NCBI GenBank assembly: GCA_016183775.1
Contig: JACPDY010000014.1
Span: 1-64,000, forward strand
Length of the DNA: 64,000 nucleotides
Direction: 5' to 3'
Source: Bacteroidota bacterium
GTDB taxonomy: Bacteria; Bacteroidota; Bacteroidia; JABDFU01
Under the pieces are notes generated by a model that saw only the letters and a list, made by a program, of their open reading frames with translations, was not told where the DNA came from and did not search any database. Within the stretch, counting starts at the first letter, position 1. Every line of letters starts with the position of its first letter. Below, one piece after another: positions 35,615-45,488 of this stretch. The position numbers were made by a program, and so were the translations under genes.

Positions 35615-35647
35615 AAAGGTTTCAAGTTTTGTAACCTGAAACCCTTT
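35615..35647. repeat. Short imperfect inverted repeat after dedA
   Basis: AAAGGTTTCAAGTT (35615-35628) faces AACCTGAAACCCTTT (35633-35647), with one mismatch and one extra base. The arms use the same GGTTTCA vocabulary as the nuoF-nuoG element. The rest of the gap to 35894 is AT-rich with no gene. Confidence 0.6.
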
Positions 35648-35894
35648 AACCATTTACCCTAAAAAACCGGCCATCAAATAAGTTAGTATAAAAATCATGG
35701 CTTAATTACATACTTTCGTTGAGGAAGTATCGTTCTTTCACATATGCATTCCAAAATGCGGATATTTGATGAAAAAATAATGATAATTTATACTCAAAAT
35801 TCTTAAGATTTTGTAATATTGTAAGCCTTTGAAAAAAGGCCCAAAAGTGATTTAAACAAAAGGAAATTAATTAATAAACCCAAAAAAGCGGATC

Positions 35895-36689
35895 ATGAGC
35901 AACAAGAATTCATCAGGCGGATTAAAAGCGATGTTTGCAACCATTGCGATACCGGTAGCAATAGGAGTTGGATTGGTTATTTACTGGTTCATACTCGGCG
36001 CTCCCGGAAATTTTGATGCCGAAGGCCATCCAAAACCAGGAAATTATCTGGGAATGATGTATAAAGGCGGTTATATTGTCCCTCTTCTAATAGGGATTCT
36101 CATCACCATTATTATTTTTTCAGTTGAACGGGCAATAACAGTTAGTAAAGCAAATGGGAAAGGTCGTTTGGATGAGTTTGTTCGTAAAGTAAAAGGTCTG
36201 GTTGCAGGTAACGATCTGGATGCTGCGATTGCCGAATGCGACAAACAGCAAGGTTCATTAGCCAATGTAATACGCGTAGGAATAGAAAGACTTAAAATTG
36301 TTCAGAATGACGCATCAATGGATAAAGAAACTAAAGTTGCCGCTGTTCAAAAGGAGATTGAAGAGGCTACTGCTCTTGAACTTCCCATGCTTTCTAAAAA
36401 TCTGGTTATCATATCTACATGTGCTACCATCGCAACCCTTTGGGGTTTGATCGGAACGGTATTGGGAATGATTCGATCATTTGCTGCCTTGTCGAATGCC
36501 GGTGCGCCGGATACCACAGCGCTTGCAACCGGTATATCTGAAGCGCTGATAAATACAGCACTTGGAATTACTGGTTCGGTTATCGGTATAATTATGTACA
36601 ACTACTTCAGTACAAAAATTGATGCCATGACTTATAGCATGGATGAAGCAGGGTTCAGTATCGTACAATCGGTTAACGCAGGAAAATAA
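35895..36689 (+). CDS. exbB: MotA/TolQ/ExbB proton channel protein
   Basis: 264 residues with three membrane helices. The C-terminal pair forms the channel (ISTCATIATLWGLIGTVLGMI and INTALGITGSVIGIIMYNYF). It uses the proton gradient to drive TonB. It opens a cluster exbB-exbD-exbD-tonB that is typical of Bacteroidota. Confidence 0.94.
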   Translation: MSNKNSSGGLKAMFATIAIPVAIGVGLVIYWFILGAPGNFDAEGHPKPGNYLGMMYKGGYIVPLLIGILITIIIFSVERAITVSKANGKGRLDEFVRKVKGLVAGNDLDAAIAECDKQQGSLANVIRVGIERLKIVQNDASMDKETKVAAVQKEIEEATALELPMLSKNLVIISTCATIATLWGLIGTVLGMIRSFAALSNAGAPDTTALATGISEALINTALGITGSVIGIIMYNYFSTKIDAMTYSMDEAGFSIVQSVNAGK

Positions 36690-36767
36690 GTTATCAGTTA
36701 TTGAGTTGTTAGTTATTCAGGCGAATGTTCAAATAACTCAATAACTCAATAACCCAATAACCAATAA
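36690..36767. repeat. Heptad/octad inverted repeat, exbB-exbD gap
   Basis: The left tract starts GTTATCAGTTATTGAGTTG, with GTT at positions 1, 8, 16 and 23. The right tract is a near-tandem AATAACTC repeat. The arms are complementary but imperfect. It starts with the first base after the exbB stop. Confidence 0.8.
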
Positions 36768-36777
36768 CTTTTAAACT

Positions 36778-37434
36778 ATGCCAAAGATTAAAATGCCACG
36801 CAGCAGCCCTGGGTTAGACATGACCCCAATGGTTGATCTGGCGTTCCTTTTGGTTACTTTTTTTATGCTTACGGCTTCGGTGCGTGTGAGTGAGCCGGTT
36901 ATTGTGGATACTCCTTCTTCTATATCTGAAAAATTGTTGCCCGATAATGCTATGCTTATTAGTATTGATAAGGATGGAAGAGCGTTCTTTAATATTAATA
37001 ATGTGCAAGTGCGGATAAAAACGCTTGAACGTATGGGTCAGCAATATAAAGTAACATTTACCGACCAGCAGAAAAAGCGGTTTGGAGGGATGACAAGTTT
37101 TGGAGTGCCAATTCAAACCTTGGGAGAGTATATCAACATGGAAGACCCTGAACGCTTAAAGGTAAAATCTCCGGGAGTGCCGCTCGATTCAATGAATAAT
37201 CAGTTAGGCGATTGGATTCAATTTGGTCGGATCGAAGCCGCAAAACAGGCAAAAGCGGAAAAGGACAAGGCCGAAAAACTTGGTCGTGAGTTTAAATATG
37301 AGCCAATACGTTTTGCCATTAAAGCTGATGGAGGAGCCACTTATATGGCTGTAAAACAGGTAATCGACGTTTTTAAGAAAAAAGACATTTATAGGTTTAA
37401 TTTGATAACAAATCTGGAGGACGGAGCAGAATAA
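36778..37434 (+). CDS. exbD: ExbD/TolR family biopolymer transport protein (first copy)
   Basis: 218 residues. One N-terminal membrane helix carries the proton-binding aspartate in LDMTPMVDLAFLLVTFFML. A periplasmic domain with FAIKADGGATYMAVKQVIDV follows. It is part of the ExbB-ExbD motor. It is longer than proteobacterial ExbD because of an inserted charged region, as in other Bacteroidota. Confidence 0.93.
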   Translation: MPKIKMPRSSPGLDMTPMVDLAFLLVTFFMLTASVRVSEPVIVDTPSSISEKLLPDNAMLISIDKDGRAFFNINNVQVRIKTLERMGQQYKVTFTDQQKKRFGGMTSFGVPIQTLGEYINMEDPERLKVKSPGVPLDSMNNQLGDWIQFGRIEAAKQAKAEKDKAEKLGREFKYEPIRFAIKADGGATYMAVKQVIDVFKKKDIYRFNLITNLEDGAE

Positions 37435-37500
37435 AAAAATAATCAGGATAATTATGGAATTTCAAATTCCAATGCATCTAAATACAAAAGAGCTTAAAAA

Positions 37501-38136
37501 ATGGCAGAAGTAAATACAGGCGATGGTGGTGGCGGTCATGGTAAACATGAGAAGAAAAGAGCCAAAAAAATGTCAACACGGATCGACATGACTCCGATGG
37601 TTGATTTGGCCTTCCTGCTTTTAACTTTCTTCGTACTTACCTCTACTTTCAATAAGGCCAAAACAATGGAAATTAATTTTCCGGCGGATCCAAAAGACAA
37701 AAAGGATCTCATGAAAATAAATAATGCACTGACCTTTTTAATGACGGACGACAATAAAGTTTATTATTACACAGATGAATTTTATCCAAAAGATAATCCA
37801 AAGGGGAAACCAGTAACAACTTTAATAAAAACAGATTTCTCTAAAGACGGGGTGAGGAAAGTGTTACTTGAAAAAAATAAACCAACCCGAGAAGCATTAG
37901 AAAAACTGGAGGATAAATTTAAAAAGAAAGAAATTGCCGATACTACGTATAAGCGCATGGCAAGGGATGAAAAGAGTAAAAAGGCAGCCTTAACTGTTCT
38001 TCTAAAAGCAGACGATAAGGCGACCTACAAAAATATGATCGACCTGATAGATGAATTAAATATTACCCAGGTAGGTAAATACGCGGTTGTTGATCTTATG
38101 CCCGCGGAACTGGAATTAATAAAGGCGGCTAATTAA
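37501..38136 (+). CDS. exbD: ExbD/TolR family biopolymer transport protein (second copy)
   Basis: 211 residues. A Gly- and Lys-rich N-terminus precedes the helix IDMTPMVDLAFLLLTFFVL with the key aspartate. The periplasmic part ends with a strand-helix pattern around KADDKATYKNMIDLIDEL. The gap before it contains the small perfect palindrome TGGAATTT-C-AAATTCCA. Having two ExbD paralogues next to one ExbB is normal in this phylum. Confidence 0.93.
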   Translation: MAEVNTGDGGGGHGKHEKKRAKKMSTRIDMTPMVDLAFLLLTFFVLTSTFNKAKTMEINFPADPKDKKDLMKINNALTFLMTDDNKVYYYTDEFYPKDNPKGKPVTTLIKTDFSKDGVRKVLLEKNKPTREALEKLEDKFKKKEIADTTYKRMARDEKSKKAALTVLLKADDKATYKNMIDLIDELNITQVGKYAVVDLMPAELELIKAAN

Positions 38137-38147
38137 ATATATTTAAG

Positions 38148-38966
38148 ATGGCTCAGCACGATAGCACATTATTTAATAAATGGGACAATGTAGTTTCCTC
38201 TGTAAGGAACGAAATTGTATTCGAAAGCCGGAACAAGGAATACGGAGCCTACCAGATCCGCAGAGAATATAACAGGGTATTGGTACTTGCGCTTTTATCT
38301 ACCTGCACAGCTATTTTGCTTATTGCAATAACTCCCAAAATTATTGAACTGATCAAAAATACATCGCAGGAAGTTGTTGTGCCGGTTGATATTACACCGG
38401 TTGATCTCACAGCTCCTCCTCCAATTGATGAAACAGAGCCACCGCCACCGCCACCGCCACCGCCACCTGTAATGGAAACGGTAAAGTTCACCCCACCTGT
38501 GGTTGTTGATGAAGAAGTAGTGGACGATCCGCCGCCGCCGCAAGAGACTGAAGTACAGGTCAGCACGGTAACACAGGAAGGTACGGATGGTGACATTATT
38601 ATTCCCGACGAAAAAGGCACTGGTGTTGTAGAGGCGGTTGCAGAGGAAGTATTCACCGTTGTTGAACAGATGCCGGAGTTCCCCGGAGGGATGGCTGAAA
38701 TGTACAAGTTCATTAATAAGAATATGCAGTACCCGCAGATTGAAAAAGAGAATGGTATATCGGGAACAGTTTATGTAACGTTTGTAGTGGATAAAGCGGG
38801 AAACATTAATGATGTAAAAACCCTGCGTGGAGTAGCTGGCGGCCCCAACCTTGAAAAAGAAGCTTTGCGCGTGGTTAAAATGATGCCACCCTGGAAATCG
38901 GGCAAACAAAACGGACGAGAAGTGTCAGTTCAGTTTAACCTGCCTATTAAGTTTGTTTTAAAGTAA
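38148..38966 (+). CDS. tonB: TonB energy-transducing protein
   Basis: 272 residues. It has an N-terminal cytoplasmic segment, one membrane helix (LALLSTCTAILLIAITPKII) and a proline-rich spacer with a run of Pro and Glu (38400-38540). The C-terminal TonB domain contains MPEFPGGMAEMYKFI, GTVYVTFVVDKAG and MMPPWKSGKQNGR. It carries energy from ExbBD to outer-membrane transporters such as SusC-type proteins. It starts 11 bp after exbD. Confidence 0.95.
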   Translation: MAQHDSTLFNKWDNVVSSVRNEIVFESRNKEYGAYQIRREYNRVLVLALLSTCTAILLIAITPKIIELIKNTSQEVVVPVDITPVDLTAPPPIDETEPPPPPPPPPPVMETVKFTPPVVVDEEVVDDPPPPQETEVQVSTVTQEGTDGDIIIPDEKGTGVVEAVAEEVFTVVEQMPEFPGGMAEMYKFINKNMQYPQIEKENGISGTVYVTFVVDKAGNINDVKTLRGVAGGPNLEKEALRVVKMMPPWKSGKQNGREVSVQFNLPIKFVLK

Positions 38967-38975
38967 TCCCGGTCA

Positions 38976-39227
38976 TTGGCATCCTTATCCGTTCCGGATG
39001 ACACAATTTTTATATCCTTGAATAAGATCCTTCTATACTTTAGTTTTTTCATGATAGCTGTCTATATCGGCATCGGACTCATCCTTATTTTTTCTACCCT
39101 GTTCTTAAATATAGTTTCTGATAACCGCATCTTGCTGGGGATAGTATTTATTATTTATGCCGGTTTTCGTATTATTCTGACAATACAGCGTATTAGGAAA
39201 TTAAATCAACATCAAGCGCATTCATGA
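38976..39227 (+). CDS. Small membrane protein of unknown function in the tonB cluster
   Basis: 83 residues from a TTG start, with two predicted membrane helices (ILLYFSFFMIAVYIGIGLIL and ILLGIVFIIYAGFRIILTI) and a basic tail. No family is recognised, but a similarly placed small membrane gene is common between tonB and the phosphate-binding gene in Bacteroidota. Its stop overlaps the next start by 4 bp (ATGA), supporting a real, coupled gene. Confidence 0.7.
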   Translation: MASLSVPDDTIFISLNKILLYFSFFMIAVYIGIGLILIFSTLFLNIVSDNRILLGIVFIIYAGFRIILTIQRIRKLNQHQAHS

Positions 39228-40165
39228 TGAGAATCCCCGCCCCTTTCCTTCGGCCTTCTTACTTCTTATTTCTTACTTGCCTGGCTTCTTGCATAAACCC
39301 TCCCGGCATGAAGGAGCCGACCGATACAGCTACTTCGGGGGATGTAAATATTGTAATTGATGAATCATATACATTGTTGTTTGATACTGAAATTCACACT
39401 TTTCAGTCACTTTATGTGAATGCAAAAGTGCATGCTAGGTATCTTCCTGAAGATGATGCGATAATCGCGCTCATGAACGACTCGGCCAAAGTAGCGGTGA
39501 TCAACAGGCCGCTGAAGGAAGAAGAAAAAAAGAATTTCGGGGCGAAGAATATTTTTCCAATTGAAACAAAGATTGCCGAGGATGCTATTGCTTTTGTAGT
39601 TAACACCGAAAACCCTGATACGAACATTAAGTTTGAAGAAATTGCCCGGATAATGGCAGGTATTGATACAACATGGAAGCAGGTAAATGAAAAATCAACC
39701 ACTGGTGGAATAAGAATAATTTTTGACAATCCTAATTCGGCCAACGCAAGGTACATTGCAAACTTTTCAAAGCAGGCGCAGCTGCCTAAAAATGCATACG
39801 CGGTTAAGTCGAATGCAGAAGTGATCGAATATGTAAATAACAACAAGAACGCGATAGGTGTTGTAAGTGTAAATTGGATAAGTGACAAAGATGATAGCAC
39901 AACTATTGGTTTTTTAAAGAAGATCAAGGTGTTGGGCATTAGCAAAGCCGGAAACACCGAAAAATACTATAAGCCTTACCAGGCTTATATAAAAACGAAG
40001 GATTATCCCTTTTGCAGGGATGTTTATATGATCAATCGCCAAACCAGGGCCGGGCTTGGCATGGGGTTTGTATCATTTGTGGCAGGAGAGAAGGGGCAGC
40101 GTATTATATTAAAAATGGGACTTGTTCCATCAATTGCTCCGACGCGGATGGTGGAGATACATTAA
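39224..40165 (+). CDS. PstS-like periplasmic substrate-binding lipoprotein
   Basis: 313 residues. The signal peptide ends in the lipobox LASC, so it is membrane-anchored. The PstS-like fold is shown by MNDSAKVAVINRPLKEEE, NAIGVVSVNWISD and the C-terminal VSFVAGEKGQRIILKMGLVP. Family members bind phosphate for ABC uptake, but no Pst ABC genes are nearby. In the tonB cluster of Bacteroidota this gene may instead serve a sensing or envelope role. Confidence 0.88.
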   Translation: MMRIPAPFLRPSYFLFLTCLASCINPPGMKEPTDTATSGDVNIVIDESYTLLFDTEIHTFQSLYVNAKVHARYLPEDDAIIALMNDSAKVAVINRPLKEEEKKNFGAKNIFPIETKIAEDAIAFVVNTENPDTNIKFEEIARIMAGIDTTWKQVNEKSTTGGIRIIFDNPNSANARYIANFSKQAQLPKNAYAVKSNAEVIEYVNNNKNAIGVVSVNWISDKDDSTTIGFLKKIKVLGISKAGNTEKYYKPYQAYIKTKDYPFCRDVYMINRQTRAGLGMGFVSFVAGEKGQRIILKMGLVPSIAPTRMVEIH

Positions 40166-40198
40166 AAGCCTCACCCTGCTTTCACACAGGCATGCGCA

Positions 40199-40218
40199 CC
40201 CCTCTCCGAAGGAGAGGG
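40199..40218. terminator. Hairpin after the substrate-binding gene
   Basis: CCCTCTCC-GAA-GGAGAGGG is a compact 8-bp stem without a T-run. Hairpins of this wording recur in Bacteroidota intergenic DNA, and a related CACCACC/GGTGGTG stem lies near 2500-2525. It may slow rather than end transcription. Confidence 0.5.
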
Positions 40219-40267
40219 AAAATAGAAACAAAAGATTAAATTTGTAAAAACTGATTTAGAAAAGCTT

Positions 40268-41851
40268 ATGAAAACAATTCTGGGATTTATTTATTTCATT
40301 GTATATTGTTCTGTTTTGAATGCTCAAACTCTTAATGAAGCAATCCGCATGACAGAGAACGAACAGTTTGAAAGCGCTAATAAAGTATTTGAAAATCTTG
40401 TCATAGCCGAGCCCACTAATGGGAATTATTTCTATTACTATGGCGAAAACTATTTCAAAAACGACTTATTTGACAAAGCCAAAGAGAAATACCAAAAGGG
40501 GATAGAGGTAAATCCTAATAACGCCATTAATTATGTTGGCCTGGGTAAGATACAACAGGCGCAGGGAAATCGCACTGATGCGGACGCTAATTTTTTTAAA
40601 GCCAAAACAATTTCGCAATCAAAAAGCGCACCTGTGCTGATGGAACTTGCCGATGTTTATATTAATGCGGATGTGAAAAAAATTCCGGAGGCCATTACCC
40701 TCCTTAACCAGGCTTCAGTATTAGAGCCTAAAAACCCCGAAATATATACATTGATCGGTGATGCTTACCTGGAGCAGAACGATGGAAATATGGCTATAGC
40801 AAATTATGAAAAGGCGTTGAACATTGATAAAAAATTTACCAAAGCTATTTTGCGTGAAGGAAAATTATACAGCCGTGCTAAAAATTACAATCTCGCGCTT
40901 GATTATTATAACAAAGCTATAGCGATCGATTCCACTTTTGCTCCGGCATTCCGTGAGCGCGCCGAGTTGCGTTTTAGAGCCGGCCAGGCTGAGCGCGCAA
41001 CTGCTGATTATGAGAAATACCTGAAGTTGAATGATAACATCAGCGCCCGTATCCGGCATGCTTCGTTCAAGTTTGTAAGTAAAAAATACAAAGAAGCTGT
41101 TGAGGAAATTAATGCCATTCAAAAGAAGGACACAACGGATATAAACATGTATCGTTTATTGGGCTATTCCCTTTACGAAACAGGCGATTATGTAAATGGC
41201 ATGATGAACATGAATAAATTTTTTATCAAAGCCAATGCGGTTGGTAAAAAAATGCTGGCTTCTGATTATGAATACCTGGGGAAGAACCAGGTTAAAGCCG
41301 GAAAAGATTCACTGGGTACCATCAGCTTGCTTAAAGCCATTCAAATGGACAGCACGAAAACAGATCTGTACTCTGACATTGCAAGTGGCTGCCTGAAACA
41401 AAAAAACTACCCTTGTGCCATTATGTATTATGATAAAAAGATCGAGGCATCAAAAGACAAGATCGGTGGAGCTAATGATTACTATGGACTTGGTCGTGCA
41501 TATTACTTCAGTAAAGATTATGTGAAAGGTGATTCTGCTTTTGCGCAACTTACGCGCCTGCAGCCCAATTTGCCGGTTGGGCATTTGTGGAGGGCACGTT
41601 GCGAAAGCCAGTTCGACCTTGATTCAAAAAAAGGATTAGCCGCTCCACATTATGAAAAATATATTGAGAAAGTCGGAGCCGATGTGGAAAAAAATAAAAA
41701 AGATCTTATTGAAGCCTATGAATATCTTGGTTATTACAATATGCTGAAAAAAGATTACCCGAAAGCTAAAGAAAGCTGGAATAAATTAAAAGAGATCGAT
41801 CCTACGAACGTAAAAGCCAAGAAGGCACTGGCTGATCCGAATTTGAAATAA
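40268..41851 (+). CDS. Secreted tetratricopeptide repeat protein of the tonB cluster
   Basis: 527 residues. A signal peptide (MKTILGFIYFIVYCSVLNAQ) precedes about ten TPR units from residue 25 to near the C-terminus, with clear A-x-x-x-Y/F-x-K-A-I spacing (LDYYNKAIAIDSTFAPAF). TPRs mediate protein contact and no catalytic domain is seen. The exbB-tonB-PstS-TPR order is conserved in many Bacteroidota, so it may help organise TonB-dependent transport. Confidence 0.9.
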   Translation: MKTILGFIYFIVYCSVLNAQTLNEAIRMTENEQFESANKVFENLVIAEPTNGNYFYYYGENYFKNDLFDKAKEKYQKGIEVNPNNAINYVGLGKIQQAQGNRTDADANFFKAKTISQSKSAPVLMELADVYINADVKKIPEAITLLNQASVLEPKNPEIYTLIGDAYLEQNDGNMAIANYEKALNIDKKFTKAILREGKLYSRAKNYNLALDYYNKAIAIDSTFAPAFRERAELRFRAGQAERATADYEKYLKLNDNISARIRHASFKFVSKKYKEAVEEINAIQKKDTTDINMYRLLGYSLYETGDYVNGMMNMNKFFIKANAVGKKMLASDYEYLGKNQVKAGKDSLGTISLLKAIQMDSTKTDLYSDIASGCLKQKNYPCAIMYYDKKIEASKDKIGGANDYYGLGRAYYFSKDYVKGDSAFAQLTRLQPNLPVGHLWRARCESQFDLDSKKGLAAPHYEKYIEKVGADVEKNKKDLIEAYEYLGYYNMLKKDYPKAKESWNKLKEIDPTNVKAKKALADPNLK

Positions 41852-41900
41852 AAGAGTAGAGAAATTAGAGATGTGATCATCCCCCCACTTAATAATAAAC

Positions 41901-43853
41901 TCAAGAAACCCTTTTCAAACTAAGATCTCTCACCGGTGCAATAACCATTGGAATTGTTTCGATCGAAACAGAGCTGGTATCAAGGCCAAAAGCCTTTTCT
42001 TCCGATAGCCCCAAGTGTTTCATTACAGAGTATATATCAAGAATGATCTTTTCGTAGAACGGCAATTCATTTTCGTATGCGAGAATTTTTTCGATAACAA
42101 TAAAGCGGAAGTCGCCGATCACATTTTGTTTATTAAGTGATTCGTATCGGCTGGTAATATCAACCTCGTGGTTTTTTACCATATCCTGAACTACTTTGCG
42201 AAACATGAGGTTAATGCGTGGAGCAACACGGAAGCCCAGCTTAAAATCAATGCGGATAACGTCGTCGTGAATAATTTCATTCACCTTATATTCCATCCTG
42301 TAAGGTTCATCTACAACATCCACATGTATAAACCAATAGATGTCGGCACGCTTGGGTTGTTTTTGGAGAATGGAATAAATGATCTTCGACTCGATCTCAT
42401 CCTGCATATCAGCACTGGTAAGGTATACCAGGTGGGTAGCATATTTAGGAATGGTCATGTCCTTACTTAGTTCAGCTATGGTATCCGCATAATCGGCCAT
42501 TTTAACAAATTCTACATATCTGTTACGGATCTTACGCGCCTGGTACCAGATAAGCATTGTAACCATGAGTACAGAAGCGATCAGTAATGTCAGCCATCCT
42601 CCATGTTCAAACTTGTTAAGATTCGCGATCAAAAAGGATGTTTCAATGAATACATAAATAATAAAAAGCAAAATGATCAATACAGTCGGATAATGTTTAA
42701 TGCGTAAAAAATATACCAGCAAAGTTGTACTCATTAGCATTGTAAGTATTATTGCCAAACCATAGGCCGCTTCCATATTTGAAGATTCTCTGAAATGCCA
42801 TACTACAAATACACAGCCGGCCCACAACATCCAATTTATGGAAGGAATATATAATTGCCCTTTTAGAATAGTCGGATAGCTGATCCGCACCTTAGGCCAG
42901 AAATTAAGCCGGACAGCTTCGTTTATAAGTGTAAATGAACCGCTTATCATTGCTTGGCTGGCTACCACAGTGGCGGCAGTTGCGATGCTAATACCTGCGT
43001 ACAGGAACCAATCCGGCATAATAGAATAAAACGGGTTTCCTCCTGCAAACGCAGTCAATGTTTCGCCGCTGTGATTAATGAGCCATGCTCCCTGTCCGAA
43101 GTAATTAAGCAGCAAGCACGTTTTCACAAATATCCAGCTTGTGCGTATGTTTTTTTTCCCACAATGGCCAAGATCGGAGTATAATGCTTCGGCACCTGTT
43201 GTGCAAAGAAATATTGCCCCCAATAACCAAAATCCCCCCGGGTGTTTCACCAGTAAATTATATCCATAATGCGGACTGATCGCTTTAAGTACTTCTATGC
43301 CTTCGGTTAATTGATAAACGCCAAGAATGGCAAGCATGGAGAACCAGGCTAACATTACCGGCCCAAAAAAGCGGCCTACAAACTTTGTCCCGAATTGCTG
43401 GAGCATAAACAGGGCGGTAATGATCGCAATCACGATCGGTACTGTTTGAATGTCGGGTTTAATAACACGCAATCCTTCAATAGCTGAAGCAACTGAAATG
43501 GGAGGGGTAATAATTCCATCGGCAAGCAAAGCGCTTCCGCCAATTACCGCAGTGAACATAAGCCATTTCACTTTTGTTTTGCGTACGAGGGTATACAAAG
43601 AAAAAATCCCACCCTCACCTTTGTTATCGGCTTTAAGCGTAAGTACTACATATTTTAAGGTAGTTTGAAGTGTAAGTGTCCAAAAGATGCAGGAGATACC
43701 TCCCATGATCACATCTTTGTTTATCGGGAGATCGCCAACTATTGCTTTAAGTACGTATAATGGCGATGTGCCAATATCTCCGTAGATGATCCCTAACGTT
43801 ACAAGAAGTCCGGCTGCGGTTACTTTACTGTGGGTGTTATTATCGTGCGGCAC
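41901..43853 (-). CDS. kup: Low-affinity potassium transporter Kup
   Basis: 650 residues with 12 membrane helices. The N-terminal signature GIIYGDIGTSPLYVLKAI is followed by the loop DNKGEGGIFSLYTLVRK and GGSALLADGIITPPISV. The C-terminal 180 residues are cytoplasmic. It imports potassium with protons. The length is normal. It is convergent with the TPR gene, and no terminator is obvious in the 49-bp gap. Confidence 0.95.
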   Translation of the reverse strand: MPHDNNTHSKVTAAGLLVTLGIIYGDIGTSPLYVLKAIVGDLPINKDVIMGGISCIFWTLTLQTTLKYVVLTLKADNKGEGGIFSLYTLVRKTKVKWLMFTAVIGGSALLADGIITPPISVASAIEGLRVIKPDIQTVPIVIAIITALFMLQQFGTKFVGRFFGPVMLAWFSMLAILGVYQLTEGIEVLKAISPHYGYNLLVKHPGGFWLLGAIFLCTTGAEALYSDLGHCGKKNIRTSWIFVKTCLLLNYFGQGAWLINHSGETLTAFAGGNPFYSIMPDWFLYAGISIATAATVVASQAMISGSFTLINEAVRLNFWPKVRISYPTILKGQLYIPSINWMLWAGCVFVVWHFRESSNMEAAYGLAIILTMLMSTTLLVYFLRIKHYPTVLIILLFIIYVFIETSFLIANLNKFEHGGWLTLLIASVLMVTMLIWYQARKIRNRYVEFVKMADYADTIAELSKDMTIPKYATHLVYLTSADMQDEIESKIIYSILQKQPKRADIYWFIHVDVVDEPYRMEYKVNEIIHDDVIRIDFKLGFRVAPRINLMFRKVVQDMVKNHEVDITSRYESLNKQNVIGDFRFIVIEKILAYENELPFYEKIILDIYSVMKHLGLSEEKAFGLDTSSVSIETIPMVIAPVRDLSLKRVS

Positions 43854-44015
43854 AAGAGCGGAAATGAGAATACAAAACTATGAAATATACCAGTTGGAAA
43901 AATGTTTTCGAGTGAAAAATGTTTACAGTTAAATGGGGAGAAATATGTTGAAAACGCTGATTTTTTGAACCTTCATAACTTCACTTGTCGCTTTCACTCA
44001 TTCTTGGTCTCTTTC

Positions 44016-45443
44016 TTACCCAAATAACAAGCCAAATACCTCTTCCATCTTACCCACCATAATTATTTTGATGCCATATTTTTTAAAATCGAGACCTTTT
44101 TTGTTGTATTTCGATATGAAGATTTGTTCGAATCCCAATTTTTCGGCTTCAGATATACGCTGATCTACCCTACTTACGGGACGAATTTCGCCTGACAATC
44201 CAACTTCAGCCGCGAAACAAATTTTAGCGGGAATTGGAATGTCCGCATTGGATGATAACACAGCGCAAACTACTGCCAGGTCAATGGCCGGATCTTCAAC
44301 ACGTATGCCTCCTGCTAAATTTAAAAATACATCTTTCGCGCCAAGGCGAAAGCCGCAGCGCTTTTCAAGTACGGCGAGCAGCATTGATAACCTTCGCAGA
44401 TCAAACCCGGTGGAGGAGCGCTGCGGTGTGCCATACGCAGCAGAACTTACCAAGGCCTGTGTTTCAATAAGCATCGGCCGCATACCTTCCATAGTGGCAG
44501 CAATAGCCACGCCGCTCACTTGTTCGTCGCGGTTGGTGATGAGTATTTCGGAGGGGTTGCTTACTTCCCGCAGGCCATCGCCCTGCATTTCATAAATACC
44601 TAATTCGTTGGTTGAACCAAACCGGTTTTTAATAGTGCGCAGCAAACGGTAAACATGGTTGCGATCCCCTTCAAACTGTAAAACGGTATCAACCATGTGT
44701 TCCAATACTTTCGGGCCTGCCAGGCTGCCGTCTTTTGTAATATGTCCGATCAGGAAAACAGGAGTATTGCTTTCTTTCGCGTAACGGAGTATTTCGCCCG
44801 CGCACTCTCGTATCTGCGACACACTGCCGGGCGATGATTCAATGTGCGCCGAGTGTAATGTTTGTATCGAATCAATGATCAATACCTGCGGTTCGAGAAT
44901 TTCAATTTGTTTAAAAATATTTTGCGTGGAGGTTTCTGTGAGAATGTAGCAACCTGCTTTCGCTGACACTTCGACTCCGCTCAGTGTGCCAGCTTCGGCA
45001 GGCAGGTTCGCATTATTCAGTCCGATGCGTTCTGCTCTCATCCGTATCTGCTGTTCGCTTTCTTCGCCGGATATATATAACACTTTCAACCTTTTTAAAT
45101 TAAGTGCCAACTGCAGCATTAATGTTGATTTACCAATGCCGGGTTCACCGCCAAATAATATTAATGATCCTGGAACAAGTCCTCCGCCCAATGCCCTATC
45201 CAGTTCTTTATCGCCTAAAGGAATGCGATGCTCTGTGCCGATACTTATTTCACTCACCAATTGCGGCTTTTGTGAACGTTGTGTGCTTGTACTTACAATG
45301 CCGGGAGTTTTTGTTTCATCACCTCTTTGTATCACTTCTTCCACAAACGTGTTCCACTCATTACAGGAAGGACAACGCCCGACCCACTTGGGTGATTGCG
45401 CCCCGCAGTTCTGACAGAAATATGTTGTTTTGGTTTTGGCCAT
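44016..45443 (-). CDS. radA: DNA repair protein RadA with an 18-residue in-frame insertion
   Basis: 475 residues. It has an N-terminal zinc finger (CQNCGAQSPKWVGRCPSC), Walker A GGEPGIGKSTLM, the KNRFG motif in IKNRFGSTNELG, and a C-terminal Lon-like domain. RadA promotes branch migration in recombination. Between GLNNAN and CYILTET, which are adjacent in ordinary RadA, lie 18 extra residues encoded by 44952-45005. That DNA is a dispersed repeat (core TCGACTCCGCTC). Length without the insert is 457, the family norm, so the enzyme is probably still active. Confidence 0.95.
   Translation of the reverse strand: MAKTKTTYFCQNCGAQSPKWVGRCPSCNEWNTFVEEVIQRGDETKTPGIVSTSTQRSQKPQLVSEISIGTEHRIPLGDKELDRALGGGLVPGSLILFGGEPGIGKSTLMLQLALNLKRLKVLYISGEESEQQIRMRAERIGLNNANLPAEAGTLSGVEVSAKAGCYILTETSTQNIFKQIEILEPQVLIIDSIQTLHSAHIESSPGSVSQIRECAGEILRYAKESNTPVFLIGHITKDGSLAGPKVLEHMVDTVLQFEGDRNHVYRLLRTIKNRFGSTNELGIYEMQGDGLREVSNPSEILITNRDEQVSGVAIAATMEGMRPMLIETQALVSSAAYGTPQRSSTGFDLRRLSMLLAVLEKRCGFRLGAKDVFLNLAGGIRVEDPAIDLAVVCAVLSSNADIPIPAKICFAAEVGLSGEIRPVSRVDQRISEAEKLGFEQIFISKYNKKGLDFKKYGIKIIMVGKMEEVFGLLFG
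44952..45005. repeat. 54-bp repeat inserted in frame in radA
   Basis: The left part AACCTGCTTTCGCTGACACT and the right part form imperfect inverted arms around TCGACTCCGCTC (44971-44982). This core matches TCGACTACGCTC at 3329-3340, beside the GIY-YIG gene, at 11 of 12 positions. The length is a multiple of three and adds no stop codon. Confidence 0.85.
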
Positions 45444-45488
45444 TTTAAATTAGTTGGGAGTTGGCCAATAAGTAAGTTTGTTCACAGC

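Noticed and set aside
38249-38909. Gly/Trp/Arg-rich and Thr/Ser-rich frames opposite tonB
   Set aside because: They are antisense readings of the proline-rich spacer of TonB.
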